Shown: positions 1 to 9,324, counted from the first letter of the stretch. The stretch is DNA of 64,000 bases from Paenibacillus sp. FSL K6-3182 (GCF_037976325.1 NZ_CP150265.1:6675001-6739000), one strand, 5' to 3'. Program-made: numbers and translations. The notes: generated from the letters alone by a model not told the origin.

Positions 1-27
1 ATAATTAAGAAGAATGGAGTGAAGGCA

Positions 28-519
28 ATGCAATCTCAGCCTATTAATGAAGTAAAAGGATTACTGCTGGAGGAATTGGAGCATATCGCGAAAACCTCTT
101 CCAATTTGATTCGCAAAATCTCAACCGATCATTGGTCATATAGACCGCATGATAATATGAGGACGCTGCTGGAGCTTGTCCAACATATCGTATCTATTCC
201 TTCGGTTGATCTGCTCATTCTTCAGGAGAACGATGAAACCGTCATCCGCAAGCTTGAAGCGGATATAGCTGCCGATCAAGACCACGAGAAACTAATTGCT
301 TGGCTCACGACTGGTTTGCATGAAGTCAGAGCTTATATGGAAAGTCTTCCGGATGAGGATTTCCTGCACAAGAAAACAAAACCATTTTATCTAGAACACG
401 GTTCGGTACAGGCAAAATGGCTGATTGAGATTACGACCCATATTCAGCATCATCGGGCGCAGATGTTTACATATTTGAAGATACAAGGCTATGAAGTCAA
501 CATGTTCGATCTATACTAA
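28..519 (+). CDS. DinB family protein
   Basis: This 163-residue protein looks like a member of the DinB/YfiT superfamily of four-helix-bundle proteins, many of which are metal-dependent thiol transferases. The histidine in the VQHIV segment near residue 53 and the HIQHHRAQ segment near the C-terminus fit the family's three-histidine metal site. The frame also allows a GTG start at 19, but GGAG at 16-19 lies 8 bases before the ATG at 28, so I chose 28. The specific substrate cannot be told. The gene stands alone and ends at a bidirectional terminator shared with the convergent rhamnosidase gene. Confidence 0.75.
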   Translation: MQSQPINEVKGLLLEELEHIAKTSSNLIRKISTDHWSYRPHDNMRTLLELVQHIVSIPSVDLLILQENDETVIRKLEADIAADQDHEKLIAWLTTGLHEVRAYMESLPDEDFLHKKTKPFYLEHGSVQAKWLIEITTHIQHHRAQMFTYLKIQGYEVNMFDLY

Positions 520-550
520 AATAATTCAAATGCATTTTACCGCACCTATA

Positions 551-592
551 AAAAAAGCTCTCAACTGTCTACTGACAGCGAGAGCTTTTTTG
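551..592. terminator. Bidirectional intrinsic terminator
   Basis: The arms AAAAAAGCTCTC and GAGAGCTTTTTT flank a loop that can itself pair (CTGTC with GACAG). A-rich and T-rich flanks suit it for ending both the DinB gene on the plus strand and the rhamnosidase gene on the minus strand. Confidence 0.8.
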
Positions 593-632
593 CATCTTCA
601 CTCCATTGAGCGTAATTCAACCGATACTTCTG

Positions 633-3551
633 CTAAAAGATTTTTTTCTCCCGAACGATACCTTCGTATCCTTCTGGTATTTTAACATTCACTTTTACCG
701 ATGCCGGGGATTGAATGGAAACCTCAATAATTTTCTCATCGATCACTTTCCACGATACATCGATTTGCCCTGCATCGGAGAGAGGAACGCTTCCCTTCGC
801 CCATGTAAGACCACAAGGATTAGGACTAATTTCTACCTCAGTCCAGCCCATTGCTGTACTCCGAATGCCAAGCACCTCGCGTCCAAGGAAATAAGCTGGC
901 GCTGCCGACCAAGCATGACAATGACTTCTAGTCAGCATATTCGGATTCGCTCTATTTTCCGAGAAGTTCGGATACATCTCCCAGCAAGTTGTCGCGTCAT
1001 GCTCGATCATTTGCCCGTAATTGCGACGGATATCTTCAACAATCGTAGAATACTGTCCCGATGCCGACAATGCTTCATAATAGAAGAAAGACATGAATGG
1101 ACTGCCGATTTGAACAAAATGGGAAGGCGATTCCAGCAAATACTTCTCCATAATGCTTCTACGTTCTCCTTGCGCAACACCTGTCAAATAAGCGACCACC
1201 TGTGTTTGCACGGAGAAGATGTCTGATCTGCGTCCATCCACATGGATACAATCCAAGTAGGCAGACTGTTCCTCGGACCACAAATGCTGATTAATCGCCG
1301 CTTGAAGATCATCGGCTGCTGCCGCAAAACGTAAGCGCCCTTCCTCATCACCGGAAAAACCAGCCATCTCAGAGGCAACTCGCAGCGTCTTCACTAAGAA
1401 GCAGTTCTGATGTGTGACAATGCCATCGTTAGGCTGATCAATCGGCGACCAGTCGAGCAGGTTCCAGCCCTTAATAGCGAGCAATCCATCCTCATTGATT
1501 TCCTTCAAATAATGCTCTAGCGTAAAACGGATATGCGGATACATCTCTTGGGCAAAATGAAGATCTGCTGTTTGCTCAACATATTCACGGCATGCAATAG
1601 CCCAGAAAAAGGTCCAGTTCGGAATAACGCTGCTCCAACCGCTCGGAACCTGATTTACGTATAAAGGCGTTTGATCCTTCGATCCCGGTACAAGACGCAA
1701 GCATCGTTTTACCATATCATTTACGCCGAATAAGTAATTGCTGACCAGCGCTTCATTGCGGCTATCCCCCACCCAGAAAACTTGCTCATAGGCTGGGCAA
1801 TCCACAAATGTATCTTCCATGCATAGCTTCGTCGTATGTCGGCTAATCTCCCATATGTCGTTCAATAAAGGATCTGAGCTTTGGAATCTACCAATCTCTG
1901 CTACTGGGTAATGGCTCGCTATATAATGAACATTTTGTATTTTGACCGGCGTATTCGCATTTCGAACAGTCAACATCAAGTACCGCAGGCCTCTGCGAAT
2001 TGGAGAGACATGAATCTGTCTTCCTTCTTTACATACATAGCGCACAGTATTGTCCAGTCCAAACGTATCTTGGCGATAATCCTCAGTCATATACTCAAAT
2101 CCGTAAAAATCTAAAATAGCACCCGCTTCTGCCTCAACCTCAAATGATAGATAACCCGTAAGCTCCTTGCCGAAATCAATTATAATTTCTGTATCTAGAC
2201 CTGGATACATCGGAATAACTCCTGGCGATGCATTCGGAATAACAAGATTTTGCAAAGCCACCGGAATAACATGCGGAGTTCTTTCCTTCTTCCACACAGA
2301 GAGACCGAATACATCCACTTCACTTACGAGACTCTCATCGATAGAACGAATATATGAAGAATACGCATCCAAATCTTGAACGGAAGATACCTTATCTATC
2401 ACTTGCTTATAATATGCATCCTCAAAATCAATCTGTCTCGATTCCTGATGATCCAAATATACAGTACTGTCAAAAGGTCCAATACTAATAAAAGCAGATG
2501 CTCCCTCTGGCTGTTGCTCAGAAGCTAGCGGTGATCGAACCTCAATCGGAACTTCACTGTAGATGCCCAGGTGCAGTTGAGCTGTATGCATGCTTCCACT
2601 CACATCAATTAAGAGTAAATGTTCGCCTTTTTGAATTGTCACTTCCGCATAGCGTTCAGGAAGCACTCCCGTGAACTGATCCGAATCCAGCTTCACCCCA
2701 TTAATTGAGACTGCTCTTACGCACTCACTCGCAAATGGGAACCCAAGTATGATATCCGTGTCTTCTTGGACAGACAGTATGGTAGCCGCATAACCCGTGA
2801 AGCCGACAACATTTGCATGGTCCTCACTGCCCTCAACCATTTGATTGCGTATATCAATTGACGTAGAGAAGCTGAAGGACTTAACGCTGCTCAGAGATAA
2901 AATGCGTGAAGGATAAACAGGGTACTCTGCTAACAGCGGAATGTCCCGCTCTATTAGCGTCTTCCACGGTCCAGTGCCAACAACGCCTAGTAACGCCGCT
3001 TTCTCCCATGCATCACCACTACCCGCGGATGTAGTCCAATCGCTGTCCCACGAACCAGCATCAACATACTCAGAATAACCTTGCTGACAAGACATTCGAG
3101 GCGTACGTGTATGATAGCCTTCATGAATAGCTGTGCTCCAAGTACCATCTGACTCAAGCAGCGTTTGCGTTCCTTCTTCACTGCTTCTATCCAACTGCAC
3201 AAGCAGCCCGCCGCGGCCTCTTAAATAGTAAAAGGTCGATACTCCAAAATGATGTACGAGCACCGCAATCGTATTCGACTGCCCAGGTACCAGCAAATGG
3301 CCAATATCGTACACATCATAAAATTGCTCAACCGTCCAAGAGCGTACAGGGCCGCGCCCTACCTGCTTGCCATTAATATAAAGAACATAGCGAGAATCCG
3401 CACTAATTCGCAGTGTTGTTTGAGTATTTTGGTCAAAATCATCCGATGATGGTGCAACATCAAAGCTCTTTTTGAAGCAACGCCATTCATTGCGAGGGCT
3501 TTCAACTTCTCCGCCCCAAATCCAATTCGCCTTCCAATTCCAATCCATCAT
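633..3551 (-). CDS. Alpha-L-rhamnosidase, GH78 family
   Basis: This 972-residue protein matches GH78 alpha-L-rhamnosidases, which release terminal rhamnose from plant glycosides and polysaccharides. It begins with the family's WKANWIWGG opening, followed by beta-sandwich regions, then the (alpha/alpha)6 catalytic domain from about residue 540. The catalytic segment DCPAYEQVFWVGDSRNEA near residues 582-600 corresponds to the family's DCPxREQ...GD motif, giving the likely acidic residues. A second conserved acid lies in TTCWEMYP near residue 858. I see no signal peptide, so the enzyme is probably cytoplasmic and acts on imported glycosides. AAGGGACGG precedes the ATG. The divergent AraC gene at 3696 is the probable regulator. 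Confidence 0.88.
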   Translation of the reverse strand: MMDWNWKANWIWGGEVESPRNEWRCFKKSFDVAPSSDDFDQNTQTTLRISADSRYVLYINGKQVGRGPVRSWTVEQFYDVYDIGHLLVPGQSNTIAVLVHHFGVSTFYYLRGRGGLLVQLDRSSEEGTQTLLESDGTWSTAIHEGYHTRTPRMSCQQGYSEYVDAGSWDSDWTTSAGSGDAWEKAALLGVVGTGPWKTLIERDIPLLAEYPVYPSRILSLSSVKSFSFSTSIDIRNQMVEGSEDHANVVGFTGYAATILSVQEDTDIILGFPFASECVRAVSINGVKLDSDQFTGVLPERYAEVTIQKGEHLLLIDVSGSMHTAQLHLGIYSEVPIEVRSPLASEQQPEGASAFISIGPFDSTVYLDHQESRQIDFEDAYYKQVIDKVSSVQDLDAYSSYIRSIDESLVSEVDVFGLSVWKKERTPHVIPVALQNLVIPNASPGVIPMYPGLDTEIIIDFGKELTGYLSFEVEAEAGAILDFYGFEYMTEDYRQDTFGLDNTVRYVCKEGRQIHVSPIRRGLRYLMLTVRNANTPVKIQNVHYIASHYPVAEIGRFQSSDPLLNDIWEISRHTTKLCMEDTFVDCPAYEQVFWVGDSRNEALVSNYLFGVNDMVKRCLRLVPGSKDQTPLYVNQVPSGWSSVIPNWTFFWAIACREYVEQTADLHFAQEMYPHIRFTLEHYLKEINEDGLLAIKGWNLLDWSPIDQPNDGIVTHQNCFLVKTLRVASEMAGFSGDEEGRLRFAAAADDLQAAINQHLWSEEQSAYLDCIHVDGRRSDIFSVQTQVVAYLTGVAQGERRSIMEKYLLESPSHFVQIGSPFMSFFYYEALSASGQYSTIVEDIRRNYGQMIEHDATTCWEMYPNFSENRANPNMLTRSHCHAWSAAPAYFLGREVLGIRSTAMGWTEVEISPNPCGLTWAKGSVPLSDAGQIDVSWKVIDEKIIEVSIQSPASVKVNVKIPEGYEGIVREKKIF

Positions 3552-3695
3552 GTTATTCCGTCCCTTCTAAGCGAGTAATCGTATGTTTTCACGTGCATTC
3601 TACCTCTAATTATAGTAAAATCATGCTACTCAATTACCCCTGTTTCGGACATTTATTCCCTGAAAAACGACATCGGATGAAAGGAATGAGAGCTG

Positions 3696-4580
3696 ATGAC
3701 AAGCAAGCATACGCTGCTTTATGAGAGCGAGCAATATTTTCAAAAGAGTAAATTCATCTTCGTAAACCGCGCCGAGGAAGACTTTGATCTGCCGCTACAC
3801 AATCATGTTTTCATTGAGCTTGCTTATGTAGCTGAAGGCAAGGGTTTTCATCATATAGGGGATGAGGTCGTCCCCGTTTATAAAGGGATGTTATTTATTT
3901 TGCCGCCTGGCATTCCGCATGTCTTTCGTCCTTCAACACCTTCACGCAACAACTCGCCATTAATTGTATATAATTGCGTCTTCATGCCCTCGCTCCTTCA
4001 ATCTCAGAAAGACTGGATTGGCGATCAGGAGATCGTTGATTTTCTGGTAACCTGTTTTAATGATGCATCCACTTTCCACTCCTTGTTCGACTCGGATAGT
4101 GTTATCGAAGATTTATTTCGCAGCCTGCTGCGTGAATATGAGCTCCCGCGGAGTGGATCATCGGCTTATTTGCTAACGCTTCTAGTGCAGCTGTTTCTAT
4201 CCGTCTATCGATTAATGAAGGATGCTAAGGAGCTGTTATTAGAAGAGAATTCTTCCGCCCGCTTCCATCATGTGCTGAACTACCTTGAACAGCATGCGCA
4301 TGAGAATATCACCATTAGCCAGCTTGCAAATCGCTGCGAGTGGAGCGAACGGCATTTCAGCCGCGTGTTCAAGCAGCATACCGGACAAACCTTCCTGCAT
4401 TACCTGCAGCATCTGCGCATAAAAAAAAGCTGCGAGCTCCTTAGGAACTCCCAGCTAAAAATTAGCAGCATTGCGGAAGAGGTCGGCTGCAAAAATATCG
4501 ATGCATTCCTCACCCATTTTAAACGAATTGTCGGCATGACGCCGCGCGAATATCGAAAAATCATACGTGACAATAAATAA
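3696..4580 (+). CDS. AraC family transcriptional regulator
   Basis: The 294-residue protein has an N-terminal cupin-like sensing domain (about residues 20-110, with LPLHNHVFIELAYV and LPPGIPHVF) and a C-terminal double helix-turn-helix of the AraC/XylS type (about residues 190-290, ending in GMTPREYRK). Such proteins bind a small ligand, often a sugar, and activate nearby operons. It is divergent from the GH78 gene with 144 bases between the starts, so I infer that it controls the rhamnosidase in response to rhamnose or a rhamnoside. AAAGGAATGAGA precedes the ATG. It converges closely on the next minus-strand gene, with 14 bases between the stops. Confidence 0.85.
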   Translation: MTSKHTLLYESEQYFQKSKFIFVNRAEEDFDLPLHNHVFIELAYVAEGKGFHHIGDEVVPVYKGMLFILPPGIPHVFRPSTPSRNNSPLIVYNCVFMPSLLQSQKDWIGDQEIVDFLVTCFNDASTFHSLFDSDSVIEDLFRSLLREYELPRSGSSAYLLTLLVQLFLSVYRLMKDAKELLLEENSSARFHHVLNYLEQHAHENITISQLANRCEWSERHFSRVFKQHTGQTFLHYLQHLRIKKSCELLRNSQLKISSIAEEVGCKNIDAFLTHFKRIVGMTPREYRKIIRDNK

Positions 4581-4594
4581 TCTGTATAGTCGGT

Positions 4595-5344
4595 TCATCC
4601 TTTTCGTTTGTCCGCCATACGATGCCCTTCTTCTAATTCTATTTCGAGGAAACCAGCCATTTCCCGTGATTGAAAGCTGAGCGTTTTGTTACTGCCGACG
4701 ATGATCATATTACGAGTATCGGCTAGATCTTCTGCAGGCAGAGAGAAGGCTTTCGTATACGGATAGATCTCTTTCAATGTTGAATAAATTGAATTAATTA
4801 ATTTATCGTTTTTGACTTTTCCGAAGAGATTCATAATAATCGAACCGCTTGCGTTCAGCTTCGCTTTCGTTAACTCAAAAAATTCCAATGTCGTTAAATG
4901 ATACGGTGTCCCCTCTTTCGTGAAGGCGTCCAAAATAATATAATCAAAGCCGCCGGACGCCTGATTTTCAAGGATCAGCCGCCCATCTCCAATTACAACA
5001 TTGTCCTCGCTATAGCTAAAATAAGTTCTGCTCAGCTCTACTACCTTCTCATTGATTTCCGCTATCACAAATCGTTTATCGGAATAGTGTCCGGCGATAG
5101 TTCCAATTCCATGACCAATCATAAAAACATCTTCGAACGATGGAACGTTATTTTCCATCAGATGCATGATCGCACGCGGATATTCCATGACGACTCGATT
5201 CGGCTCCTTCAAATCGATCGCTCCTTGAATCGCATGATTAGAGAACTGCAAGAAGCGATATTTTCCGATCTCCCCAAATAATTGATTGGCTTCATAGACG
5301 GTAATCTCTTGAGAGCCGCTAAGCTCCTTGGCTAACTGATACAA
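4595..5344 (-). CDS. Spermidine-synthase-like Rossmann methyltransferase-fold protein
   Basis: The 249-residue protein resembles the soluble SpeE-like group. It has YRFLQFSNHAIQGAIDL, then MIGHGIGTIAG as the nucleotide-binding loop (GxGxG-type), IAEINEKVVELS and GDGRLILE, then YIILDAF followed by the substrate loop. True polyamine synthesis is not certain, because many such proteins in Firmicutes lack an assigned role. The start is TTG at 5344, 9 bases after AAGGAG. The frame stays open for about 25 more codons upstream but offers no ATG or GTG, so the N-terminus is the uncertain part. It follows the GNAT gene by 35 bases and is probably co-transcribed with it. Confidence 0.7.
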   Translation of the reverse strand: MYQLAKELSGSQEITVYEANQLFGEIGKYRFLQFSNHAIQGAIDLKEPNRVVMEYPRAIMHLMENNVPSFEDVFMIGHGIGTIAGHYSDKRFVIAEINEKVVELSRTYFSYSEDNVVIGDGRLILENQASGGFDYIILDAFTKEGTPYHLTTLEFFELTKAKLNASGSIIMNLFGKVKNDKLINSIYSTLKEIYPYTKAFSLPAEDLADTRNMIIVGSNKTLSFQSREMAGFLEIELEEGHRMADKRKG

Positions 5345-5379
5345 ATCATCAAACTCCTTCAGTACATGTGAGAGCGAAA

Positions 5380-5835
5380 TTAATTTAATGTTTTTTGGAA
5401 GGAGGTTAGCGATAGCCGTTCTTCCACTTTAATAACTCCCGTTTCAACATATCCGCTTTGCTTGTAAAGATTAACCGCAGGTGCGTTTTTAGATCCCGTT
5501 GATACGACGATCACGCTTCCACTGACTCCAACGCTTTCGATGTGTTGAAGAAGCTGCTTTGCGATTCCTTTTCTAAAATGGTTAGGGTGGATAATGAGCC
5601 GATGAATGTCTATGATGTTATTTTCAATCATGATGGCAATGGCTCCGCACAGCTCATTATTAATATAATAACCATAGAAGGTCTCGCCGCAATTACACAG
5701 CGTATCAATGGTGTCTTTTAATGGCGGTATCTCATAAAAATCAATGAGTTCTGCTTCTACCCTATAGGATGGAAGCTGTATACGCAATACTTCCTCTGCT
5801 ATGGCAGCATCTGTGATGTCTATTTTTATAATCAA
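5380..5835 (-). CDS. GNAT family N-acetyltransferase
   Basis: The 151-residue protein has the GNAT fold pattern: a central strand with IMIENNIIDIHRLIIHP, then the acetyl-CoA-binding loop HFRKGIAKQLLQHIE (the R/Q-x-x-G-x-G/A motif), and the C-terminal VNLYKQSGYVETG segment. It transfers an acetyl group from acetyl-CoA to an amine that cannot be named from sequence. GAGGG lies 10 bases upstream of the ATG. The downstream spermidine-synthase-like gene would make a polyamine-related substrate conceivable, but that is only inference from position. Confidence 0.85.
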   Translation of the reverse strand: MIIKIDITDAAIAEEVLRIQLPSYRVEAELIDFYEIPPLKDTIDTLCNCGETFYGYYINNELCGAIAIMIENNIIDIHRLIIHPNHFRKGIAKQLLQHIESVGVSGSVIVVSTGSKNAPAVNLYKQSGYVETGVIKVEERLSLTSFQKTLN

Positions 5836-5872
5836 TGTTAATCCCTCTCTAATTCCTTATAGAATCCTTTAA

Positions 5873-6772
5873 TTATTTAATATCTGTTCGTACTTCTCCC
5901 TCAATTGGTAAAATGACGACATTAGCAAATTCTTTATTCGTATAACGATCGATAGAGCCTAGTTCCGTCTTCTTTCCATTGCTGTCAATTGTCCCATAAT
6001 TCAGCCAATCCGCCATAAAGTTATCTAAGAAATAGACGGAATCACCAAATGGCTTTGGTTCTTTGCCCGCTTCTCCGTTTTTCCCCAATAAATCCTTTTG
6101 CCATTTTCTTTCTGAAATACCGCTATCGTTGATTTCATAATAGGTGATTAACCCTCTATATTCCATGGTATATCGCAGTGCCTCTCCTTGAGGGAAAGTA
6201 TATACGAATGTGAAGCCTTCACCATATGGCGCAATATCCATGCCATTGTCAACTCCAGGAGTACGAATCGCAAGCTTTCGCGCTTCTGTAAGATCGCCAT
6301 TTCTCAGCGTTTTAAACCGCTCTTCACCCGACGGTGTTCTTACAATAATCCGTTTCCCTGTACTGTCGGTTCCTACTGTTCCACCAAGTGTTTCCGTAAC
6401 AAACCGAACTGGAACGTAAGTACGCCCTTTCTTTACGGTAACTGGGGCATCCAGAGGAACTTTTTCCCCATTTACATCAGCTGATTTTAGTCCGTCCTTT
6501 AATCGAACAGTCAATTTCCGAGCTGGATTTTGGATCACAATTGTCTTCGTAGCCGTTTCGTAGGAATATTTAAGTTTTTCAGGATCATTAAAGGCTGTGA
6601 GCTGCACCATCGTTCTGCCGTTCACGTTGAGCACATCATCCTGGAGCCTGCCGTCGATGAACATTTTAATGGTTGCCTTGGGTGCAGATGCCGCCATCGT
6701 TGCAGAACCCGCACTAAGCACACCCGCTATTGTTAGTGCAGCTGTCGTTGCTTTTAACCATTTTTTCATCAT
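5873..6772 (-). CDS. Secreted stalk-domain (copper amine oxidase N-like) protein
   Basis: The 299-residue protein starts with a clear signal peptide (MMKKWLKATTAALTIAGVL, cleavage likely after ATMAAS). It then has the stalk domain often labelled copper amine oxidase N-terminal: IKMFIDGRLQDD, NVNGRTMVQL, and KKGRTYVPVRFVTETLGG near residues 110-130. This domain is a common surface or wall-associated module in Paenibacillus and does not imply amine oxidase activity. The last 140 residues are not recognised. AGGAGG precedes the ATG. It follows the lipoprotein gene by 21 bases, so the pair are likely co-transcribed and both act outside the membrane. Confidence 0.8.
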   Translation of the reverse strand: MMKKWLKATTAALTIAGVLSAGSATMAASAPKATIKMFIDGRLQDDVLNVNGRTMVQLTAFNDPEKLKYSYETATKTIVIQNPARKLTVRLKDGLKSADVNGEKVPLDAPVTVKKGRTYVPVRFVTETLGGTVGTDSTGKRIIVRTPSGEERFKTLRNGDLTEARKLAIRTPGVDNGMDIAPYGEGFTFVYTFPQGEALRYTMEYRGLITYYEINDSGISERKWQKDLLGKNGEAGKEPKPFGDSVYFLDNFMADWLNYGTIDSNGKKTELGSIDRYTNKEFANVVILPIEGEVRTDIK

Positions 6773-6793
6773 TAAAACCTCCTGCGAATTTTA

Positions 6794-7795
6794 TTAACTT
6801 TGCGATTCCACTTCACCAACTTTAAAAGCGTCATCCTCCCATTTGTAAACAAAAGTGAGCAGCGGTAAACCGTGTTTCGAGACCACTTCTTCGATGGCAT
6901 CTCCGTCTACATCCACTTCTTCCGCATGACCCGTGTCTACGAGCAGGAATGGAATGGGGCTTCCATCTTTCATTTCAAAATAATTGTGTATCGGTGCATT
7001 TGCCCCAAAGACACCGTCGATTCGAATAAGCGACTTACCATAAAGCTCTAGCTCTTTGATCGATAGAAGCTCATCATTGTTTTGTGAGTGCATGCCTCCG
7101 ACTGCCCCAAGCTCATAAAGACCAGCTTCAGATTCGAAAGCACCATACACTTGCTCAACGTCGCCCGACTTCGAATAAATACTAATTTTTCCGCCACTAA
7201 TGTTCTGTTCTTTAATAAGCTGCTCCATTTGAAAGTGATCTACCTTCGCAACCTTCTGATCGTTTTGAACCTTCTCATAGGCAAGCGGCATAACGAACTC
7301 ACTCTGCTCAGTGAGCTGTGAGTCCTCTTGAATGATTTGGAGTAATTCATTCGTCGCTTCCTTTGTTAATGTAAAGCTTTTATGTGTATCTTTCACATCC
7401 ATAATAACGCCCTGTTTAGAACTCTCGTTTATCCAAAGGTTGAAGGTGTTTTTCACGATTGGCTGTTTCACCGTAATCGTAAATATCGGTTTCGACATAT
7501 TTAAAATACCTTGCATTTGTACTGCCGTATTTATAGCGCTGACAAAAGCCTCCAGCCTCCATTGATCCGTGTACACTGACTCAACGGACTTGGCACCCGC
7601 TGCTCTGGAAATAGATATTTCTTTCGCATCTGTGATGTTAAATGAAGGACTAGTCTTCTTATCCAATAACCCTGTTAGTTTAGCTTGAACCCGTTGCTGC
7701 TCCTGTACATTAGTTGCCTTTGGGCCAACACTTTCGGCTGCACAACCAGCAAGAAGCAGCATTGTAATGACAGCTGAAACAAATGTTCCTTTCAC
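6794..7795 (-). CDS. Putative lipoprotein of unknown function
   Basis: The protein of about 333 residues begins with a short lipoprotein signal (FVSAVITMLLLAGCAAES), whose LLAGC lipobox predicts lipid attachment at the cysteine. The frame is open further upstream to an ATG at 7834, but that would put 13 charged residues before the signal peptide. The GTG at 7795 is preceded by AAAGGA at 11 bases and fits better. The body has no motif that I recognise. It is directly upstream of the stalk-domain protein gene and probably in its operon. Confidence 0.65.
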   Translation of the reverse strand: MKGTFVSAVITMLLLAGCAAESVGPKATNVQEQQRVQAKLTGLLDKKTSPSFNITDAKEISISRAAGAKSVESVYTDQWRLEAFVSAINTAVQMQGILNMSKPIFTITVKQPIVKNTFNLWINESSKQGVIMDVKDTHKSFTLTKEATNELLQIIQEDSQLTEQSEFVMPLAYEKVQNDQKVAKVDHFQMEQLIKEQNISGGKISIYSKSGDVEQVYGAFESEAGLYELGAVGGMHSQNNDELLSIKELELYGKSLIRIDGVFGANAPIHNYFEMKDGSPIPFLLVDTGHAEEVDVDGDAIEEVVSKHGLPLLTFVYKWEDDAFKVGEVESQS

Positions 7796-7969
7796 TTTTT
7801 CGTCAGTCCTTTCATAAGCAAAAAGCTGTTCCATCGCAACCTCATGTATAGTGACGCCAGATACTGTAAAAAAGTTACTTTTTTAAATCGAATTTAATAA
7901 GTAGATGTATGGAAGGATTAGACAGGAGAAAACTAGAATAAAGGAGTAAACGTTATAAGGAGTGTATAT

Positions 7970-8638
7970 ATGAGCATTACTACTTATCCAGAGTTCGTAA
8001 AGCTAGTCAGTCAATATAAGATATTTCCATTCTCTGACCTTATCCCTGAGCATCCGTCCCTCACTGCCGTGGTTCCTAGTGACAGCTGGCATACAGAAAC
8101 TGAGTTTGATCCGTGGATATGGCGGGTTAAAATCGTAAAGGATGAGCATGCGGCATATGGCAAGTTTTTTGGAAGCAAACTAACCTTTATTCACGTTGAC
8201 TTGTTTCCTCATATCCCGTTTTTGTTATCCCAAGGAAAAAGCGTTGAGGAACGCTACAGCAGTGGGCTTATGTCCCAAGAAGCTAGAAATATTTATCATA
8301 TTATCAAGGAAGCAGGCAATATCGACTCACGCAATTTACGTAAGGAAAGCCGGCTGACCGCTAAAGAACAGAAGAAGGACTACGATAGAGCGCTTGTTGA
8401 TCTTCAAAACTTTGCTGACATTGTGATTACCGGGGCACAGGAAGCTGACTTCGATGGCGGTTGGAGCAGCATGTGCTTTGAAAGCTCAGATCACTGGCTT
8501 CAAACCACACTTGGTAAAGAGGCTGTTGCTCACGATAATCTAGCAGAGACAAGAGCTATCGTCAAAGTAGAGCTGAGCGATGTATGTACGGAGAAAGCTC
8601 TTAAATATTTGGATAAAAAACTTCATCTCAATAAATAA
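7970..8638 (+). CDS. AlkZ-related protein
   Basis: The 222-residue protein contains SDSWHTETEFDPWIWR, YGKFFGSKLTFIHVDLFP, the lysine-rich LTAKEQKKDYDRALVDLQ and a GGWSSMCFE segment. This pattern is what I remember of the group labelled AlkZ-related (winged-helix DNA glycosylase relatives), but I cannot confirm it by search, and no catalytic role can be asserted. AAGGAG lies 7 bases before the ATG. The gene stands alone and is followed by a long repeat-filled gap without a clear T-tailed terminator. Confidence 0.5.
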   Translation: MSITTYPEFVKLVSQYKIFPFSDLIPEHPSLTAVVPSDSWHTETEFDPWIWRVKIVKDEHAAYGKFFGSKLTFIHVDLFPHIPFLLSQGKSVEERYSSGLMSQEARNIYHIIKEAGNIDSRNLRKESRLTAKEQKKDYDRALVDLQNFADIVITGAQEADFDGGWSSMCFESSDHWLQTTLGKEAVAHDNLAETRAIVKVELSDVCTEKALKYLDKKLHLNK

Positions 8639-8681
8639 AAAAGATGTGACTCGTTGATTACCTCGACTGTGCTTAAGTTCC

Positions 8682-8868
8682 GTCCTTACGGACATAAAAG
8701 CCTTTATTTCTCAAAATAAAGGCTTATTTGCTTTCTAACGGACATAGGATCCTCTATTTGCCCAAAATGACCCCCAAAGCCTTCGAAAATCATGAAATAA
8801 GAGATCCTATGTCCGTTAGATCGAGAAAAAGGATGATTTACGGCAAATAAGGTCTCTCATGTCCGTTA
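8682..8868. repeat. Interspersed palindromic element, copy 1
   Basis: This element begins GTCCTTACGGACATA and ends CATGTCCGTTA. Inside, a segment at 8736-8760 (TAACGGACATAGGATCC...) pairs with 8795-8818 (...GATCCTATGTCCGTTA) to form a stem of about 24 bases, and a third related unit lies at 8844-8868. A second copy lies at 9098-9283 with only scattered changes. The recurring core GGACATAGGATC/GATCCTATGTCC suggests a REP- or MITE-like intergenic family. Confidence 0.85.
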
Positions 8869-8880
8869 CTGGGGTCATGT

Positions 8881-9090
8881 TTAGGTTCTGTGGTTAGGTT
8901 TTTTGTTTTGGTTCTGTGGTTGGGTTCTGTGTTGGGTTCTGTGTTGGGTTCTGTGTTGGGTTCTGTGGTTGGGTTCCGTGGTTGGGTTCCGTCTGTAGGT
9001 TGTGTGTTTAGGCAGTGTGTTTAGGCTATGTAGTTAGATTTTAGTCTCGACTTCGGTTTAAGTTTAGGTTTCACGTTTAGAGTTAGGCTT
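8881..9090 (+). repeat. G/T-rich degenerate tandem repeat
   Basis: Seven consecutive units of 12-13 bases of the type GTTCTGTGTTGG or GTTCCGTGGTTGG run from about 8911 to 8998. More degenerate TTAGG-like units follow on the right and one stands on the left. On the plus strand the array is almost free of A and C. It lies exactly between the two long element copies. Confidence 0.8.
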
Positions 9091-9097
9091 AGCTTCG

Positions 9098-9283
9098 GTC
9101 CTTACGGACATAGAAGCCGTTATTTCTCAAAATAAAGGCTAATTTTCTTTTTTACGGACATAGGATCCTCTATTTGCTCAAAATGACCCCCAAAACCTTC
9201 GAAAATCATGAAATAAGAGATCCTATGTCCGTTAGAGCGAGAAAAAGGACGATTTACCGCAAATAAGGTCTCTCATGTCCTTA
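9098..9283. repeat. Interspersed palindromic element, copy 2
   Basis: This is a same-orientation copy of the element at 8682-8868, with differences such as GAAGCCG for AAGCCT, TTTTTTACGG for TTTCTAACGG and ATGTCCTTA for ATGTCCGTTA at the right end. The internal stem arms are preserved, which argues for selection or recent duplication of the paired structure. Confidence 0.85.
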
Positions 9284-9324
9284 AGTTGAAAGAAGAGATC
9301 AAAAATCGTCTTTTAAATGATAAC

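Noticed and set aside
606..1226. 206-codon plus-strand frame
   Set aside because: It lies opposite the 3' part of the GH78 gene, has no ribosome binding site and an unlikely Cys/Arg/His-rich composition.
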